Positions 20,156-32,093 of a stretch of DNA of 64,000 bases are shown here, in pieces; within the stretch, counting starts at the first letter, position 1; every line of letters starts with the position of its first letter. The stretch comes from Campylobacterales bacterium (GTDB taxonomy: Bacteria; Campylobacterota; Campylobacteria; Campylobacterales; Sulfurimonadaceae). Below the pieces are notes generated by a model. The model did not search any database and had not been told where the DNA came from. It saw nothing but the letters and a program-made list of their open reading frames with translations. The position numbers and the translations under genes are program-made. The stretch spans positions 52,539 through 116,538 of the forward strand of contig JAPLGN010000054.1 in assembly GCA_026390135.1 (NCBI GenBank). The letters are read 5' to 3'.

Positions 20156-22114
20156 TTACCCTTTTACTTTTGCTTCAATAGTAGCAACAATACTAGGATC
20201 TTCTAGTGTAGAAATATCTTGTGTAATCACTTCACCTTTGGCAATCGAGCGCAAAATACGGCGCATAATTTTACCTGAACGGGTTTTTGGTAAACCAGGA
20301 ATGAAAACGATGTCATCACAAATCGCAATGTTACCGATCTCTTTCATGATCACTTTATTGATCTCTTTAACCATTTCCATCTCTTCACCGATGGTATCTT
20401 CGCTTTTAAGAACAATATAGGCGAAGATCCCCTCGCCTTTGATCTCATGCGGTTTACCGACAACGGCTACTTCGGCAACGTTGGGGTGTTTCTTACATGC
20501 AGCTTCAACTTCAGCCGTTCCCATACGGTGACCGGAAACATTGATAACATCATCTGTACGACCCGTAATGGTGATGTATCCTTCCTCATCATAGACAGCG
20601 CCGTCACCTGTGAAGTATACCGGCTGACCGTCTTTTTTGACGTCACCGAAATACGATTTCACGAAACGTTCAGGATCACCCCAGATTCCGCGAATCATAG
20701 AAGGCCAAGGACGTGTTACACACATATAACCAGCCTCGCCAGCTGCAACTTTTACACCTGTTTGTGGGTCTAAAATCTCAGCAATAATACCCGGAAGCGG
20801 GAATGTTGCACACGCTGGCTTGATCGGAGTGGCGCCAGGAAGAGGAGAGACGATATGTCCGCCAGTTTCCGTTTGCCAGTAGGTATCAACAATAGCGCAT
20901 TTGCTACCGCCGACTGCCTCATAGTACCATTTCCATGCCGGAGGATCGATAGGCTCACCTACCGTACCCAAGACTTTTAGAGAGGACAGATCATATTTAG
21001 CCGGCTCATCTTCACCCATTTTGTGCAATACACGAATAGCGGTAGGCGCGGTATAGAATTGGTTAATTTTGTATTCTTCAACCATCTTCCATGGACGACC
21101 AGCATCTGGATAGGTAGGTACGCCCTCAAACATTACCGTCGTAGCACCCATAGCGAGTGGCCCGTACACGATATAAGTGTGCCCGGTAATCCAGCCTACG
21201 TCTGCTGTACACCAGTATGTATCATTCTCTTTAACATCAAATACCCATTCCATCGTCATTTGTGCCCAAAGGATATATCCGGCACTGTTGTGTTGAACCC
21301 CTTTCGGTTTACCGGTAGAACCTGATGTGTAAAGAAGAAATAATGGATCTTCTGCATCCATCACTTCTGCTTCACATTTTGTGGACTGGTGTTTGATGAG
21401 TTCGTTGTACGAGTAATCACGTCCGGCTACCCAGGTTACATCTTCATTGTTTCGCTCAATAACCAAAACTTTTTCTACTGGTGTCTTTCCGCTTAACGCT
21501 TCATCTACGACAGGTTTCAACATATATGGTTTATCTTTTCGGTATGCACCATCGGCTGTAATGACCACTTTAGCCTCAGCATCTTCAATACGATCTTTTA
21601 GTGCTTCAGAAGAGAATCCTCCAAATACAATCGAGTGAATTGCACCGATACGGGCACACGCAAGCATTGCGTACGCAGCTTCAGGAATCATCGGCATATA
21701 GATAACAACGCGGTCACCTTTTTTGACACCAAATTCATTTTTAAGAAGATTTGCAAATTTATTAACATTGTAATAAAGCTCGAGATACGTAATGATTTGC
21801 TTATCACCTCTGTCACCTTCAAAAATGATCGCTGCTTTATTTTTACGAGAAGCTAGGTGACGGTCGATACATTGATACGCAACGTTCAATTTTCCATTCA
21901 CGAACCATTTGTAAAATGGTGCATCACTCTCATCGAGAACTTGTGTGTACGGTGAAAACCAGTCAATTTTTTCATTAGCGAAATGACCCCAAAATCCTTC
22001 ATAATCCTCATGTGCCCATGTTTGAAGATCGTTGTATTCACACATATTTTTAATACGGGCTTGCTTTGCAAACTCTCGGTTAGGTTGAAAAGTTGGTTTT
22101 ACGGTATCGCTCAT
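20156..22114 (-). CDS. acs: Acetyl-CoA synthetase
   Basis: [19 protein letters not shown]-like [26 protein letters not shown]. Confidence 0.97.
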   Translation of the reverse strand: MSDTVKPTFQPNREFAKQARIKNMCEYNDLQTWAHEDYEGFWGHFANEKIDWFSPYTQVLDESDAPFYKWFVNGKLNVAYQCIDRHLASRKNKAAIIFEGDRGDKQIITYLELYYNVNKFANLLKNEFGVKKGDRVVIYMPMIPEAAYAMLACARIGAIHSIVFGGFSSEALKDRIEDAEAKVVITADGAYRKDKPYMLKPVVDEALSGKTPVEKVLVIERNNEDVTWVAGRDYSYNELIKHQSTKCEAEVMDAEDPLFLLYTSGSTGKPKGVQHNSAGYILWAQMTMEWVFDVKENDTYWCTADVGWITGHTYIVYGPLAMGATTVMFEGVPTYPDAGRPWKMVEEYKINQFYTAPTAIRVLHKMGEDEPAKYDLSSLKVLGTVGEPIDPPAWKWYYEAVGGSKCAIVDTYWQTETGGHIVSPLPGATPIKPACATFPLPGIIAEILDPQTGVKVAAGEAGYMCVTRPWPSMIRGIWGDPERFVKSYFGDVKKDGQPVYFTGDGAVYDEEGYITITGRTDDVINVSGHRMGTAEVEAACKKHPNVAEVAVVGKPHEIKGEGIFAYIVLKSEDTIGEEMEMVKEINKVIMKEIGNIAICDDIVFIPGLPKTRSGKIMRRILRSIAKGEVITQDISTLEDPSIVATIEAKVKG

Positions 22115-22126
22115 TGTTAATGCTCC

Positions 22127-22741
22127 TTAGTGTAGTTTAAGTGTGTTTTTTAATTTTATATAGACCATTGCGGTCATAATCGCATCGTTCAATGCGTTGT
22201 GTTGTCCCATCCTTGGGATGTTCAAATCATGAAGGATTGTATCAAAGCGTAAATCAATATTTCCTTGAGGAATCAAAGCAATTTTTTTATCAAAATAAAG
22301 CCCCGAAATTTCGATTTGCTTGTTGGGTAAAGTGACACCAAGCCATGGTTTAATCAGACGATTCATCATTGCCATATCGAATTCCAAATAATAACCAACA
22401 AGAGGGCGATTTCCGATAAAATCCAAAAACTTTTTTACCCCCTCTAAAGGTTCAATAGCATGTTCTAAATCACAAGGACGTATATGGTGAATTTTGATAC
22501 TCTCAACACTAATCTCTTTTGTCGGTTTCAAAAAAACCTCAAAGCTCTGCGAAGTGAGGATTCTATCGCCTTTTATCTTCACTGCTCCGATACTCAAAAC
22601 CGCATCTTTTTTGGTATTCAATCCTGTCGTTTCCGTATCAAAAACTACGACTTCATCTCCATCATACGTATCAAATAACCATTCATATTGTGCGTCAAGT
22701 AAACCTCTCCGGTTCCATCCACGCCAAAATGATTCAAACAT
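22127..22741 (-). CDS. DnaQ-like 3'-5' exonuclease
   Basis: VVFDTETTGLNTKKDAVLSIGAVKI (ExoI), GYYLEFDMAMMN (ExoII), QHNALNDAIMTA (ExoIII). Confidence 0.9.
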   Translation of the reverse strand: MFESFWRGWNRRGLLDAQYEWLFDTYDGDEVVVFDTETTGLNTKKDAVLSIGAVKIKGDRILTSQSFEVFLKPTKEISVESIKIHHIRPCDLEHAIEPLEGVKKFLDFIGNRPLVGYYLEFDMAMMNRLIKPWLGVTLPNKQIEISGLYFDKKIALIPQGNIDLRFDTILHDLNIPRMGQHNALNDAIMTAMVYIKLKNTLKLH

Positions 22742-24564
22742 TACACAACCATTCCCAGATGAAAATGATAGGTGAGAAATTTTTTGAAGGTGTTGACGAT
22801 TTTAAAGGCGTCTTTGAGTAAATCTCGATCTGTTTTACTAAAGAGTTTCGGATTCACATAATTTTGTTCCTCACCCGTGTGCTTTTGTGAAAGCATCGAG
22901 CGCAAACGTATTTCCAGCAATGTATCGTATGCCTCAATCAGCTCACTGGCAAAGCGTTTATCGAACAATCCGACATTATTAAGTTCTTTAATCCGCTCGG
23001 TCGTATTCGTACTCTCAATTTTATGCTCCAATGCCAAAATACGAATACCGTGGACTATTGCAAAAATTCCCCCTTTTTTGATGTCGAGCTCACTTTGATG
23101 CTCTGCACGCCCCAAAACAAACCCTGAAAAGAGGCTCAAAGGGGTTTCAAACGCAAGTGCCGATTTTGCCAAATGAGCCAAAACGTCGCTACGACCCTCG
23201 AAATGCTCATTCAAGTAGTCTCTGCACTCGATTAATAAACTCTCATCTCCTGCTATGCATGATGCATCTAAAAAGATCGAGAGTGAGAGGAGTGTCTCTT
23301 CATTAAAAGTTTCTACCCATTGAGAAATCATGGCTTTATATCCCGCAACACTATGACGCCAGTAGGGATTACTCACCATGACATTACCGCTGCATTTTGG
23401 AAATCCTAATCTCAGTAAATACGCATTGAACGTCATCATATAAGGAGTAAATTCTTCTTCATTTTCACCGTCACGTATAATCAGGGCATTGTCTTGATCG
23501 GTGCGCAATATTTGCTCACCTCGCCCCTCACTTCCCATCACAATAAGTGCACATTTGGTTTGAAGTTCTTGAGGAATAACCAGTTCAAACACTTTACGAT
23601 ACATCTTAGAATTGAGTTCACTCACCAGTTTCGAGATATACCGAACCTTCACCCCTTTTGAGGTTAGCGAACTGACGAGATGAGTCAACGAACGCTGTGC
23701 ATTGTCAAGCTCATCAATAGTAAGAGAACGATCAATCGAGGCAGCAATCAGATGGGTATGATTAGCAAAATGACTTAACAAATCAAGCTGTTCCAAAATT
23801 CCGACAATCTTCTCATTCTCTACCACAATCAGACGTTTGACTCCGTGTTTGGTAAAAAGAAGCAGTGCATTAAAGAGAAAATCACTCCGCTCAATCGTAA
23901 CAAGACCAAATGTTGCAATCTCTCCGATGGGGTCTTGCGTGCTTTTTTCGGCTAACAATACTTTTTCACGTAAATTCGTATCGGTTACAATGCCAATTGA
24001 TGTGCCATCACGAACTAAAATAATATCCGCATTTTGATCTGCCATCTCACGCAATGCTTCTTTAATCGTGGCCGTAGCATTTACAAAACAAGGTGTATGA
24101 AGATAAATTTCATCAACACGAGAAACCATAAAAGGTGTCAATTCATTTTGGTGCTGACGCTCTTTAAGATTTTGATGTTTAGTAATAAAGTCTTGCATAA
24201 AATAGTTTTGAAAGGATTCGACGTCTTGAAGAAGATTGAGAAATGATTCTTTTGGGAGTTCGTAACAGATGAGATCTTCGGTAACGATAAAGGTACTTTG
24301 GGTATTTCCATAAATGAGAGCATTAGGATCGAAACTATCTTGCTCGCTGTACACGTTTTGAAGTTCGCCGTCGATGGTCTCATCGACGGCCCCTTTAATA
24401 ATAATGTAAAGCGATTGAGCCCGAACCCTCGGACCGATTAAAACCGTCTCCTTGGGATAATAGGCAATATCCATCTGGGTCATCAGTTGCTCAATCATCC
24501 TTTCAGTCAAAAGATCGAAAGGATGGATCGACATTAATAATGCTTTTTGGTCAAAAAGACTCAA
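22741..24564 (-). CDS. cNMP-binding/CBS-pair/DUF294 nucleotidyltransferase-like protein
   Basis: Cyclic-nucleotide-like N-domain, two CBS repeats, IVMGSEGRGEQILRTDQDNALI nucleotidyltransferase motif. Confidence 0.87.
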   Translation of the reverse strand: MSLFDQKALLMSIHPFDLLTERMIEQLMTQMDIAYYPKETVLIGPRVRAQSLYIIIKGAVDETIDGELQNVYSEQDSFDPNALIYGNTQSTFIVTEDLICYELPKESFLNLLQDVESFQNYFMQDFITKHQNLKERQHQNELTPFMVSRVDEIYLHTPCFVNATATIKEALREMADQNADIILVRDGTSIGIVTDTNLREKVLLAEKSTQDPIGEIATFGLVTIERSDFLFNALLLFTKHGVKRLIVVENEKIVGILEQLDLLSHFANHTHLIAASIDRSLTIDELDNAQRSLTHLVSSLTSKGVKVRYISKLVSELNSKMYRKVFELVIPQELQTKCALIVMGSEGRGEQILRTDQDNALIIRDGENEEEFTPYMMTFNAYLLRLGFPKCSGNVMVSNPYWRHSVAGYKAMISQWVETFNEETLLSLSIFLDASCIAGDESLLIECRDYLNEHFEGRSDVLAHLAKSALAFETPLSLFSGFVLGRAEHQSELDIKKGGIFAIVHGIRILALEHKIESTNTTERIKELNNVGLFDKRFASELIEAYDTLLEIRLRSMLSQKHTGEEQNYVNPKLFSKTDRDLLKDAFKIVNTFKKFLTYHFHLGMVV

Positions 24565-24593
24565 AGTTGACTCCTAAAATTAATACATTTATT

Positions 24594-24652
24594 CGTCATT
24601 CCCGCGAAAGCGGGAATCCAGCTGGATCCCCGGGTCAAGCCCGAGGATGACG
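24594..24652. repeat. Dispersed palindromic element, copy B
   Basis: CGTCATTCCCGCGAAAGCGGGAATCCAGCTGGATCCCCGGGTCAAGCCCGAGGATGACG; matches copy A in the opposite orientation, lacking an internal ~14-bp segment. Confidence 0.8.
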
Positions 24653-24661
24653 GGAATTGAT

Positions 24662-26323
24662 TTAGTGTTCTACTGCACCTTCAGCACCGATACCCGTTTG
24701 AGCACGGATGTACTGAGCTTCAAAGGCTTCACGCTCTTTAGCTGCCGTATCACTTTTGTCAGTAATCGAGAAGAACCAAATTCCGATAAACGCCGCACTT
24801 ACAGAGAACAAAGCCGGATATTTGTATGGGAAAATTGCTTCTGCATGTCCTAAGAAGTCAACCCACACGGTAGGACCTAGAACCACTAAAACAGCCGCTG
24901 TCAATAGACCTAATGATCCACCAAGCAATGCACCGCGAGTCGTAAGTTTAGACCAATACATAGAAAGGAACAAAATTGGGAAGTTCGCACTTGCAGCAAT
25001 AGCAAACGCCAATCCAACCATGAACGCAATGTTTTGCTCTTCAAATGCAATACCAAGATAAATTGCAACGATACCAAGAATAACTGTTGCAACTTTAGAA
25101 ACTTTCATTTCCATCATCCCGTCTGCTTTTCCTTTACGAAGTACACTCGCATAAATGTCATGTGAAATTGCTGAAGCCCCTGCAAGAGTAAGCCCTGAAA
25201 CAACCGCAAGGATTGTTGCAAACGCTACCGCTGAGATAAAGCCTAGGAAGAAGTCTCCACCCACTGCATGTGACAAGTGAATCGCTGCCATGTTGTCGCC
25301 GCCAAGAATTGGAGAACCGCCATCTACCGCTTGTTTTGCAAGATCAAGATATTGTGGATTTTGGAATACCATAACGATTGCACCAAAACCGATGATGAAT
25401 GTCAAGATATAGAAATATCCGATAAATCCTGTCGCATAAAAAACCGACTTGCGTGCTTCTTTCGCATCACTGACGGTGAAAAAACGCATCAAGATATGAG
25501 GAAGACCTGCCGTACCGAACATCAAAGCTATGCCCAGTGAAATCGCTGAAATCGGATCGCTGACAAGTTTACCTGGAGCCATAATTGATACGTCTTTCAT
25601 TTGAACCGCAGTAGCAAACAATGTCTCGAAGTTGAAGTTATAATGTGCCATAACCGCAATTGCCATAAATGTTGCACCGGATAGGAGCAAAAATGCTTTG
25701 ATAATTTGTACCCATGTAGTCGCCAGCATTCCACCAAACGTTACATAAAGAATCATCAGTACACCGACCAAAACAACCGCGATTTCATAATCAAGTCCGA
25801 AAAGAAGTTGAATTAATTTACCTGCACCCACCATTTGAGCAATTAAATACAAAATTACCGTTAAAATTGAACCAAATGCCGCTAATGTACGAATAGGTGT
25901 TTGACGCAAACGGTACGATGCAACGTCTGCAAATGTATATTTACCGAGGTTACGAAGCTGTTCAGCTACCATAAACAAAATAATCGGCCATCCAACCAAG
26001 AAACCGATAGAGTAGATCAAACCGTCATACCCTTTTCCGTATACAAGAGCTGAAATACCCAAGAATGATGCTGCAGACATATAGTCCCCTGCGATCGCCA
26101 TACCGTTTTGAAAACCGGTAATTCCACCGCCTGCTGTATAGAAATCTTTAGCTGTTTTGGTACGCTTAGCTGCCCAATACGTGATTCCCAATGTTGCCCC
26201 AACGAAAATCAAGAACATGATAATCGCCGACATATTTAACGGTTGTTTTTCTACCGCGCCACTGAGTGCTTCGCTGGCAAATATACCAGCTGATCCGAGA
26301 AGTAAAAAAAGTATTGGTTTCAT
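24662..26323 (-). CDS. actP: Cation/acetate symporter (SSS family)
   Basis: 553 aa, many TM helices; [35 protein letters not shown]. Confidence 0.94.
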   Translation of the reverse strand: MKPILFLLLGSAGIFASEALSGAVEKQPLNMSAIIMFLIFVGATLGITYWAAKRTKTAKDFYTAGGGITGFQNGMAIAGDYMSAASFLGISALVYGKGYDGLIYSIGFLVGWPIILFMVAEQLRNLGKYTFADVASYRLRQTPIRTLAAFGSILTVILYLIAQMVGAGKLIQLLFGLDYEIAVVLVGVLMILYVTFGGMLATTWVQIIKAFLLLSGATFMAIAVMAHYNFNFETLFATAVQMKDVSIMAPGKLVSDPISAISLGIALMFGTAGLPHILMRFFTVSDAKEARKSVFYATGFIGYFYILTFIIGFGAIVMVFQNPQYLDLAKQAVDGGSPILGGDNMAAIHLSHAVGGDFFLGFISAVAFATILAVVSGLTLAGASAISHDIYASVLRKGKADGMMEMKVSKVATVILGIVAIYLGIAFEEQNIAFMVGLAFAIAASANFPILFLSMYWSKLTTRGALLGGSLGLLTAAVLVVLGPTVWVDFLGHAEAIFPYKYPALFSVSAAFIGIWFFSITDKSDTAAKEREAFEAQYIRAQTGIGAEGAVEH

Positions 26324-26637
26324 TATTCCCCCTTCGCTTTGCTTTTAATACGACGAGTAAGCTCATCAAACTCACCATTTGCACGGCGAACATAAATTCC
26401 TGTCAAAAGAAACGCACTGATAATAACAGCAACACCCACCGGGATACCTACTGTTGTAACTGAACCTGCAGAGAGAGGAGTCCCCAAAATCGACGGATCA
26501 AACGCAATCGTCAATACAAAGCCAAAATAAATAACCAACATCACAATCGTCAATGTCCATGCGAATTTTGTTCGCACAGTGACAAGCTGTATAAAATCTG
26601 GATCGTTTTTAATACGATCAACCATTTCTTGTTTCAT
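26323..26637 (-). CDS. DUF485 membrane protein
   Basis: [41 protein letters not shown]; directly upstream of actP. Confidence 0.93.
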   Translation of the reverse strand: MKQEMVDRIKNDPDFIQLVTVRTKFAWTLTIVMLVIYFGFVLTIAFDPSILGTPLSAGSVTTVGIPVGVAVIISAFLLTGIYVRRANGEFDELTRRIKSKAKGE

Positions 26638-26649
26638 AATAAACCTCCT

Positions 26650-28026
26650 TTAAAAGTTGTAGTTTGCAATAAAGCGATATTCATCCCAGCTAACTGAACC
26701 ATTTTGAGCAACTGTTCCGCCTGAGTACTGATAAAAATCATCAGTATAGTTGGCACGTAATCGTAATTGCAAGTTTTTGAATGTTTGAGGATTGAAAATG
26801 ATGTCAAAACCTGATTCTGTTGCAGTCCATGATTGACCTATTGCATAACCGTTTAGAGCATCCATATCGTAGCTAGCATAATATACACTCGTATTGAGGC
26901 TAATCCCAAAGTTTTTCCAATCGTACGCTGCCGCTATTTTAGAAGCATCCGTTCCCGCCATAAATTGGTGACGTGTTACCATCCCTTGAGTGTATGCAGG
27001 CATACCGCCCCATGGAGAAATTGTTCCGCCATTAGCAGTAGCAGTTGCATCTTTACTATTATGAGAAATAGCACCATAGATATCAAAATTAGCTACTTTC
27101 ACGCCAATTTTAGCAGCCATAAAATCACTGTTCACATTACCTGCATAATCACTGCCAATATTATCTTCTTTGATATATTGTGCAGCTACATACGGTGCTA
27201 CACCGCTTGCATAAGACCAGCCATAATTAGCCTCTCCGTAAATAGCATTTAAAATATCATGAGCATAATAATCCCAAAGTTGTAGTTTTAATCCTGGAAT
27301 ACCTGAATAAATTCCCGCTACAACACTGACACCAGCGGTATTTTTATTAACAGCATATTCTCCCATATCAGTAAAATCACCAGCTTGATTACGAGAATCC
27401 CAATAAGAATAACCTGAAGTTGCACTTAAAACATTATTTCCAGTAGTCGCGCTATTCGTTGATGCATCATAAACACGACCAAATGTCCCTTGAGCAAACT
27501 TCGTCACATGAGCTGCAATTAATGTTGTATCTTTAACATCCGTGTTACTCAACACATACGCTTCAAAAAGGTTTGGAAGCATACGGGCATCATCACTACC
27601 AGCTAAAGGAGTATCAAGTTTTTGACGACCAGCTTTAAATGCTGTATTCCCATTTTTGTACTGGAGGTACGCCTCACCGAGATAAAGATCATTACTATTT
27701 TGTTCACCTAGCAAAGTAGGATCAACTTGCTTTAGGTCTGTTCTATCACGTAATGCAAAACCAATAGTGCCATAAGCCGCAGCGCCTAAACTCAAACCAT
27801 TCCATGCACCCGTTTCGTATTTAAGATACCCACCGACAGCATTAGCTTTACGCATAAAATCGTTATTAACCACAGCACGTGTATCATCATACTCTCTACT
27901 GATCGTAAACTCACGGAACTGCCCGCTCACTTTTCCATCACTAAACATACTAGCCAAATCATCTGCTGCCATACTGTTGACAACAATGACTGATGCTAAA
28001 AACGATAGATGTATTACTCGTTTCAT
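26650..28026 (-). CDS. OprD-like outer-membrane porin
   Basis: Signal peptide; DLASMFSDGKVSGQFREFTISREYDD; AFKAGRQKLDTPLAGSDDARMLPNLFEAYVL. Confidence 0.85.
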   Translation of the reverse strand: MKRVIHLSFLASVIVVNSMAADDLASMFSDGKVSGQFREFTISREYDDTRAVVNNDFMRKANAVGGYLKYETGAWNGLSLGAAAYGTIGFALRDRTDLKQVDPTLLGEQNSNDLYLGEAYLQYKNGNTAFKAGRQKLDTPLAGSDDARMLPNLFEAYVLSNTDVKDTTLIAAHVTKFAQGTFGRVYDASTNSATTGNNVLSATSGYSYWDSRNQAGDFTDMGEYAVNKNTAGVSVVAGIYSGIPGLKLQLWDYYAHDILNAIYGEANYGWSYASGVAPYVAAQYIKEDNIGSDYAGNVNSDFMAAKIGVKVANFDIYGAISHNSKDATATANGGTISPWGGMPAYTQGMVTRHQFMAGTDASKIAAAYDWKNFGISLNTSVYYASYDMDALNGYAIGQSWTATESGFDIIFNPQTFKNLQLRLRANYTDDFYQYSGGTVAQNGSVSWDEYRFIANYNF

Positions 28027-28157
28027 TTTTGCTCCTTCTGGTTTCTTTCACTGTCATCATAAAAAGTAATCGTAGCATGAACGTAGCATTTGTTAAATTA
28101 GAAAAAATTATCCCTAAATATCAAAATGAGACAAAAGAAATGAGTAAAAAAGTAACG

Positions 28158-28823
28158 CTATACTGAACGAGGAATATCAATCATATAGCCTAAAGCGCGA
28201 ATATTTTGGATGAAATCTTCTTTCAAAGATTTTTTCAGACGACTCACTTCTGCACGAATGGTAGCATTATCGACATACTCATCATCCCATATATAGGTAC
28301 GAAATTGATCAAAATCCACCACCCTACCCCGATTTCGCGCCAATAAATCAATGATTTGCAATTGCCGTTTCGAGAGGGGATGTGTTACATTATCACACAA
28401 CAATGTCGAGGTTGAAGCATCATACGCGTAGCTTATTGAAAGTCGGGTATGGCTTCGAGGGATTACACAACTTTGCATCACTTTATCAATGCGCAAGGAG
28501 AGTTCTTTGAGATGAAACGGTTTTTTGAGATAATCATAACACCCCAAATCATACGCCCGACTAATCCCCTCGATGTCTGCTAAGGCACTGATGTAAATAG
28601 CAGGAGGACGAATTTTTAGCACATGAAGCTGTTCGAGTAAATCCAGCCCATCGATTCCAGGGACATTGATGTCCAGTATGAGCAAATCGAAATTCTCGCC
28701 TTGGACACATACCAGCGCTTCGCTCCCGTCATAGCACCTCACGACACGATGTCCTAATGCCACCAAATATTCACTGATGGCTTCACTGAGCATTTGTTCA
28801 TCTTCAAGCAAAAGAATTTTCAA
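28158..28823 (-). CDS. OmpR-family response regulator
   Basis: LLLEDEQMLSEAISEYL receiver domain with LLILDINVPGIDGL; C-terminal winged helix. Confidence 0.92.
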   Translation of the reverse strand: MKILLLEDEQMLSEAISEYLVALGHRVVRCYDGSEALVCVQGENFDLLILDINVPGIDGLDLLEQLHVLKIRPPAIYISALADIEGISRAYDLGCYDYLKKPFHLKELSLRIDKVMQSCVIPRSHTRLSISYAYDASTSTLLCDNVTHPLSKRQLQIIDLLARNRGRVVDFDQFRTYIWDDEYVDNATIRAEVSRLKKSLKEDFIQNIRALGYMIDIPRSV

Positions 28824-30040
28824 ACATCCCCCCTTTTAGGAAACTGATAGTCGAAACGGGTATATTCAACGGTTGAATCAATACGAATATCAACCCCTTC
28901 CTCATCACAAATCGCTTTCACCAGACTAAGCCCCAATCCAAATCCATCGGTTTTTTTACGCTCACGATAGTAAGCTTCAAAGATCTTATCCACATCATTA
29001 ATTTTTTGCGATTTGCTCTCAACCCAAAAAGCACACGCATCGATATTGGAACTCACTCCCACCCGAATTACTTCCCCGTTTTTAGTGTATTTGATTGCAT
29101 TGGTGAGATTATTATCAATAACACGCTGAAGTTTTGTCTCATTAAAAACAATCCATGCAGGAAATTCAGGTTTACTGTATTCGAATGATAAGTTTGAAAA
29201 TTGGGCGACCTCATCGAAAAATTCAAGCCGTTTTTCGACGTATTCGCTTAAATCCATCGCTTTTTTAGGATACTCAATCTGGTCTTTTTTCACCAAATAA
29301 CTCAAATCATCGTAAATACTAAAGATATTTTTAACCGCCGCTTCGATTTTAGCCAAATAACGATTACGCCCCTCACTCATACTAAACAACTCGATATTCG
29401 CCATAATCACCGAAAGCGGCGTATGCGTTTCATGGATGGCATAACGGATAAACTGCTTGTGCGATTCAAGCAGTCCTTGTGAAAACATTTGTTCCTCTTC
29501 AAGCGCTTCATTTTTGAGTTGCAACGCTTTTGTTTTTTGTTTTACTCGATCTTCCAAACTTGCATTGAGCATCCTAAGAGACTCTTTTTGCTCATAAATC
29601 GTTGCCCCCATCTCATTGGCATAACCCGCCATTTTTTTGAACTCATTAAAATAAAGTTCATCAGGGAGAATGGCTTCTGCTTTTTCATGCGCCGATTCAA
29701 AAAAAGTCAAAAATCGTTCCATATCACGAGCAATCATACTGTTAATGATTTTTGAGATTCCAACAATAAATCCGAACAAAATTAACGCCAGCGTCGCAAT
29801 TTCAACCATTATTTTTATCAAGCGTGTTTTGGGTAAATCTTGAAAGGCGAGAGAACTGCTCAATGGAGTATTTTTACTAATCTCAATCCCATGTGCTGCC
29901 GTTTTTAAAAAATCTTTGTATTCGTCGTAAATCAGTAATGACGAAAAAATAACCGTGAAAAAGAGGATAAAGACAATAGTATAGAAGTTAAGTTCTCGTA
30001 AAGAGATACGAGATAACCTGCGCTGTAACCACGACTCCAT
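28820..30040 (-). CDS. Sensor histidine kinase
   Basis: Two TM helices; FIRYAIHETHTPLSVIMANIELF H-box; DNNLTNAIKYTKNGE; GFGLGLSLVKAI; start likely internal to the listed ORF. Confidence 0.9.
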   Translation of the reverse strand: MESWLQRRLSRISLRELNFYTIVFILFFTVIFSSLLIYDEYKDFLKTAAHGIEISKNTPLSSSLAFQDLPKTRLIKIMVEIATLALILFGFIVGISKIINSMIARDMERFLTFFESAHEKAEAILPDELYFNEFKKMAGYANEMGATIYEQKESLRMLNASLEDRVKQKTKALQLKNEALEEEQMFSQGLLESHKQFIRYAIHETHTPLSVIMANIELFSMSEGRNRYLAKIEAAVKNIFSIYDDLSYLVKKDQIEYPKKAMDLSEYVEKRLEFFDEVAQFSNLSFEYSKPEFPAWIVFNETKLQRVIDNNLTNAIKYTKNGEVIRVGVSSNIDACAFWVESKSQKINDVDKIFEAYYRERKKTDGFGLGLSLVKAICDEEGVDIRIDSTVEYTRFDYQFPKRGDV

Positions 30041-30141
30041 GCCATTCCTGTCAAATAAAATTGCTCCATTATAACTCATTACACCCGATTGGTTAAGAAA
30101 AACCGACTATAATTGCAAAAAATTCCCTCAAGGATCAACGA

Positions 30142-30648
30142 ATGTTCGGACGCAAAGAACTTAAAACTTATACTGTCACTCCAGAAGAGATGGCAAGTTA
30201 CCAATGGGCGAAAATGACCACCGCAAAAGGGGTTATGTGGATCAAACTTTATAACGATGAGACTCCAAACACAGTTGCAAACTTCGCTGCAATGGTCAAT
30301 GATGGCTATTATAACGGTCTTAACTTCCACCGTGTAATCCCAGGTTTCATGGCGCAGGGCGGTTGTCCTCATGGTTCTGGTACAGGCGGTCCAGGTTGGG
30401 CAATCCCGTGTGAAACAGCACTTAACACGCACCGTCACGTTAAGGGAACATTGTCAATGGCACATGCAGGACCAAACACGGGCGGAAGCCAGTTCTTCAT
30501 CTGTTTTGCTGCAACTCCGCACCTTGATGGTGTTCACACTGTTTTCGGCGGTATCGAAAAAGACGATGCTGACTCTATGGCTGTTCTTGACAGTATCGCT
30601 ATGCGTGATGTTATTGAAAAAGTCGAAATTTTGGCAGAAAAAAACTAA
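30142..30648 (+). CDS. Cyclophilin-type peptidylprolyl isomerase
   Basis: NFAAMVNDGYYNGLNFHRVIPGFMAQGGCPHGSGTGGPGW; NTGGSQFFICF. Confidence 0.96.
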   Translation: MFGRKELKTYTVTPEEMASYQWAKMTTAKGVMWIKLYNDETPNTVANFAAMVNDGYYNGLNFHRVIPGFMAQGGCPHGSGTGGPGWAIPCETALNTHRHVKGTLSMAHAGPNTGGSQFFICFAATPHLDGVHTVFGGIEKDDADSMAVLDSIAMRDVIEKVEILAEKN

Positions 30649-30651
30649 ACC

Positions 30652-31731
30652 ATGCTCGTCCACATCTGTTGCAGTGTCGATTCCCATTTCTTTATGGAAA
30701 AACTGCAACAAGAATTCCCCGATGAAAAACTCATCGGGTTCTTCTATGACCCCAATATCCACCCTTACAGCGAATACCAACTCCGACTTTTAGACGTAGA
30801 AAGAAGTTGTCAAAAACTGGGAATTGAGCTCATCGAAGGCGAATACGATTATGAAAACTGGATGGAGGCCGTTCGAGGTCTGGAAAAAGAGCCCGAAAAA
30901 GGGGCACGCTGCGAAGTATGCTTTGACCGCCGTTTCGAGGTAAGTGCTCATAAAGCCTTAGAACTGGGCGAAACATCCATGACCACCACCCTCCTCGTCA
31001 GCCCCCTAAAATCGCAAGAGCAACTCAAAAAATCAGGCGATGCGTTTCACGCTTCCCATGGTGTCGAATTTATCGCGTTTGATTACCGTAAAAACGGCGG
31101 AAGCAACGACCAAGCCAGAGTAAGTAAAGAAGAACAACTGTATCGTCAAGATTATTGCGGCTGTATCTTCGGACTCACCATGCAGCGTGACCAGCAACAT
31201 CGTCTTATGGATGAGATGTTTTCTCCAATTTCGCGTCAGATTCTCCCTGCCTCGATCGAAGAGCGTTTAGAACTCTACACCCGCCGTAACGAGCTCGAAG
31301 ATCAAGGGATTTCCTATCGCATCATCAAAGAACGATTTTTAAACTACCGCTTGATTCAATCTTCGGTAAAAGTCGGTTCAGAAATCATCCCCTCTTATCC
31401 CCTCTTCTACTCCACCATCAACCGTACTACTACCGAGGGAAAAATCGATTTTGACATCGACGAACAATTCTTTCTCAACCGCGAAGAGGTACGTTTTATC
31501 ACGATTGATACATTCAATATCCTCACTGCATCTGCGTACAAAAATACCAAAGAGTTGATGTTTAAGACACCATCTGTTGAAACCGAGATGGCTTTACGCA
31601 CACAACTTACCCATAGTCCGTTTAATACCTCGGCAATTATTGTTGTGGATGAGATTCCGACTACTAAAATTTCTCTCGTTTTAGAGACAAAAACGTATGA
31701 CGATACGAGGGAAAAGCTAATTCGTTTTTAA
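30652..31731 (+). CDS. queH: Epoxyqueuosine reductase QueH (DUF208)
   Basis: MLVHICCSVDSHFFME; GFFYDPNIHPYSEY; GARCEVCFDRRFE; YRQDYCGCIFG. Confidence 0.9.
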   Translation: MLVHICCSVDSHFFMEKLQQEFPDEKLIGFFYDPNIHPYSEYQLRLLDVERSCQKLGIELIEGEYDYENWMEAVRGLEKEPEKGARCEVCFDRRFEVSAHKALELGETSMTTTLLVSPLKSQEQLKKSGDAFHASHGVEFIAFDYRKNGGSNDQARVSKEEQLYRQDYCGCIFGLTMQRDQQHRLMDEMFSPISRQILPASIEERLELYTRRNELEDQGISYRIIKERFLNYRLIQSSVKVGSEIIPSYPLFYSTINRTTTEGKIDFDIDEQFFLNREEVRFITIDTFNILTASAYKNTKELMFKTPSVETEMALRTQLTHSPFNTSAIIVVDEIPTTKISLVLETKTYDDTREKLIRF

Positions 31732-31778
31732 TTAAACAAATGTCTCTTTTATTGATCAATCATTGTATAATCATTAGT

Positions 31779-32093
31779 ATGAAACCGACACAAGAAAATA
31801 TTTTAGACTATCTTCACGAACTAAAATCCGAGTTGCATCAAGCAGGTATTGCTCAGTTGGGATTATTTGGAAGTTACGCACGCGGTGATCAAACCCTATA
31901 CAGCGATATAGACATAGCCATAAAAAAAGAAGAAAACTACCTGAAACATCGTAATGCTTATATGTATTTCGAAGACGTAGCAAAAATTAAACATCTATTA
32001 TTTGAAAAATTTCGTCGCAGTAGCGATGTGTTTGATTTGGACAGCAACTCCAGTATGAAAGACTCTATTATTAGGGACATTATCTATGTATAG
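31779..32093 (+). CDS. MNT-type nucleotidyltransferase antitoxin (MntA-like)
   Basis: GLFGSYARGDQTLYSDIDIAI = GSX10DXD motif. Confidence 0.87.
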   Translation: MKPTQENILDYLHELKSELHQAGIAQLGLFGSYARGDQTLYSDIDIAIKKEENYLKHRNAYMYFEDVAKIKHLLFEKFRRSSDVFDLDSNSSMKDSIIRDIIYV

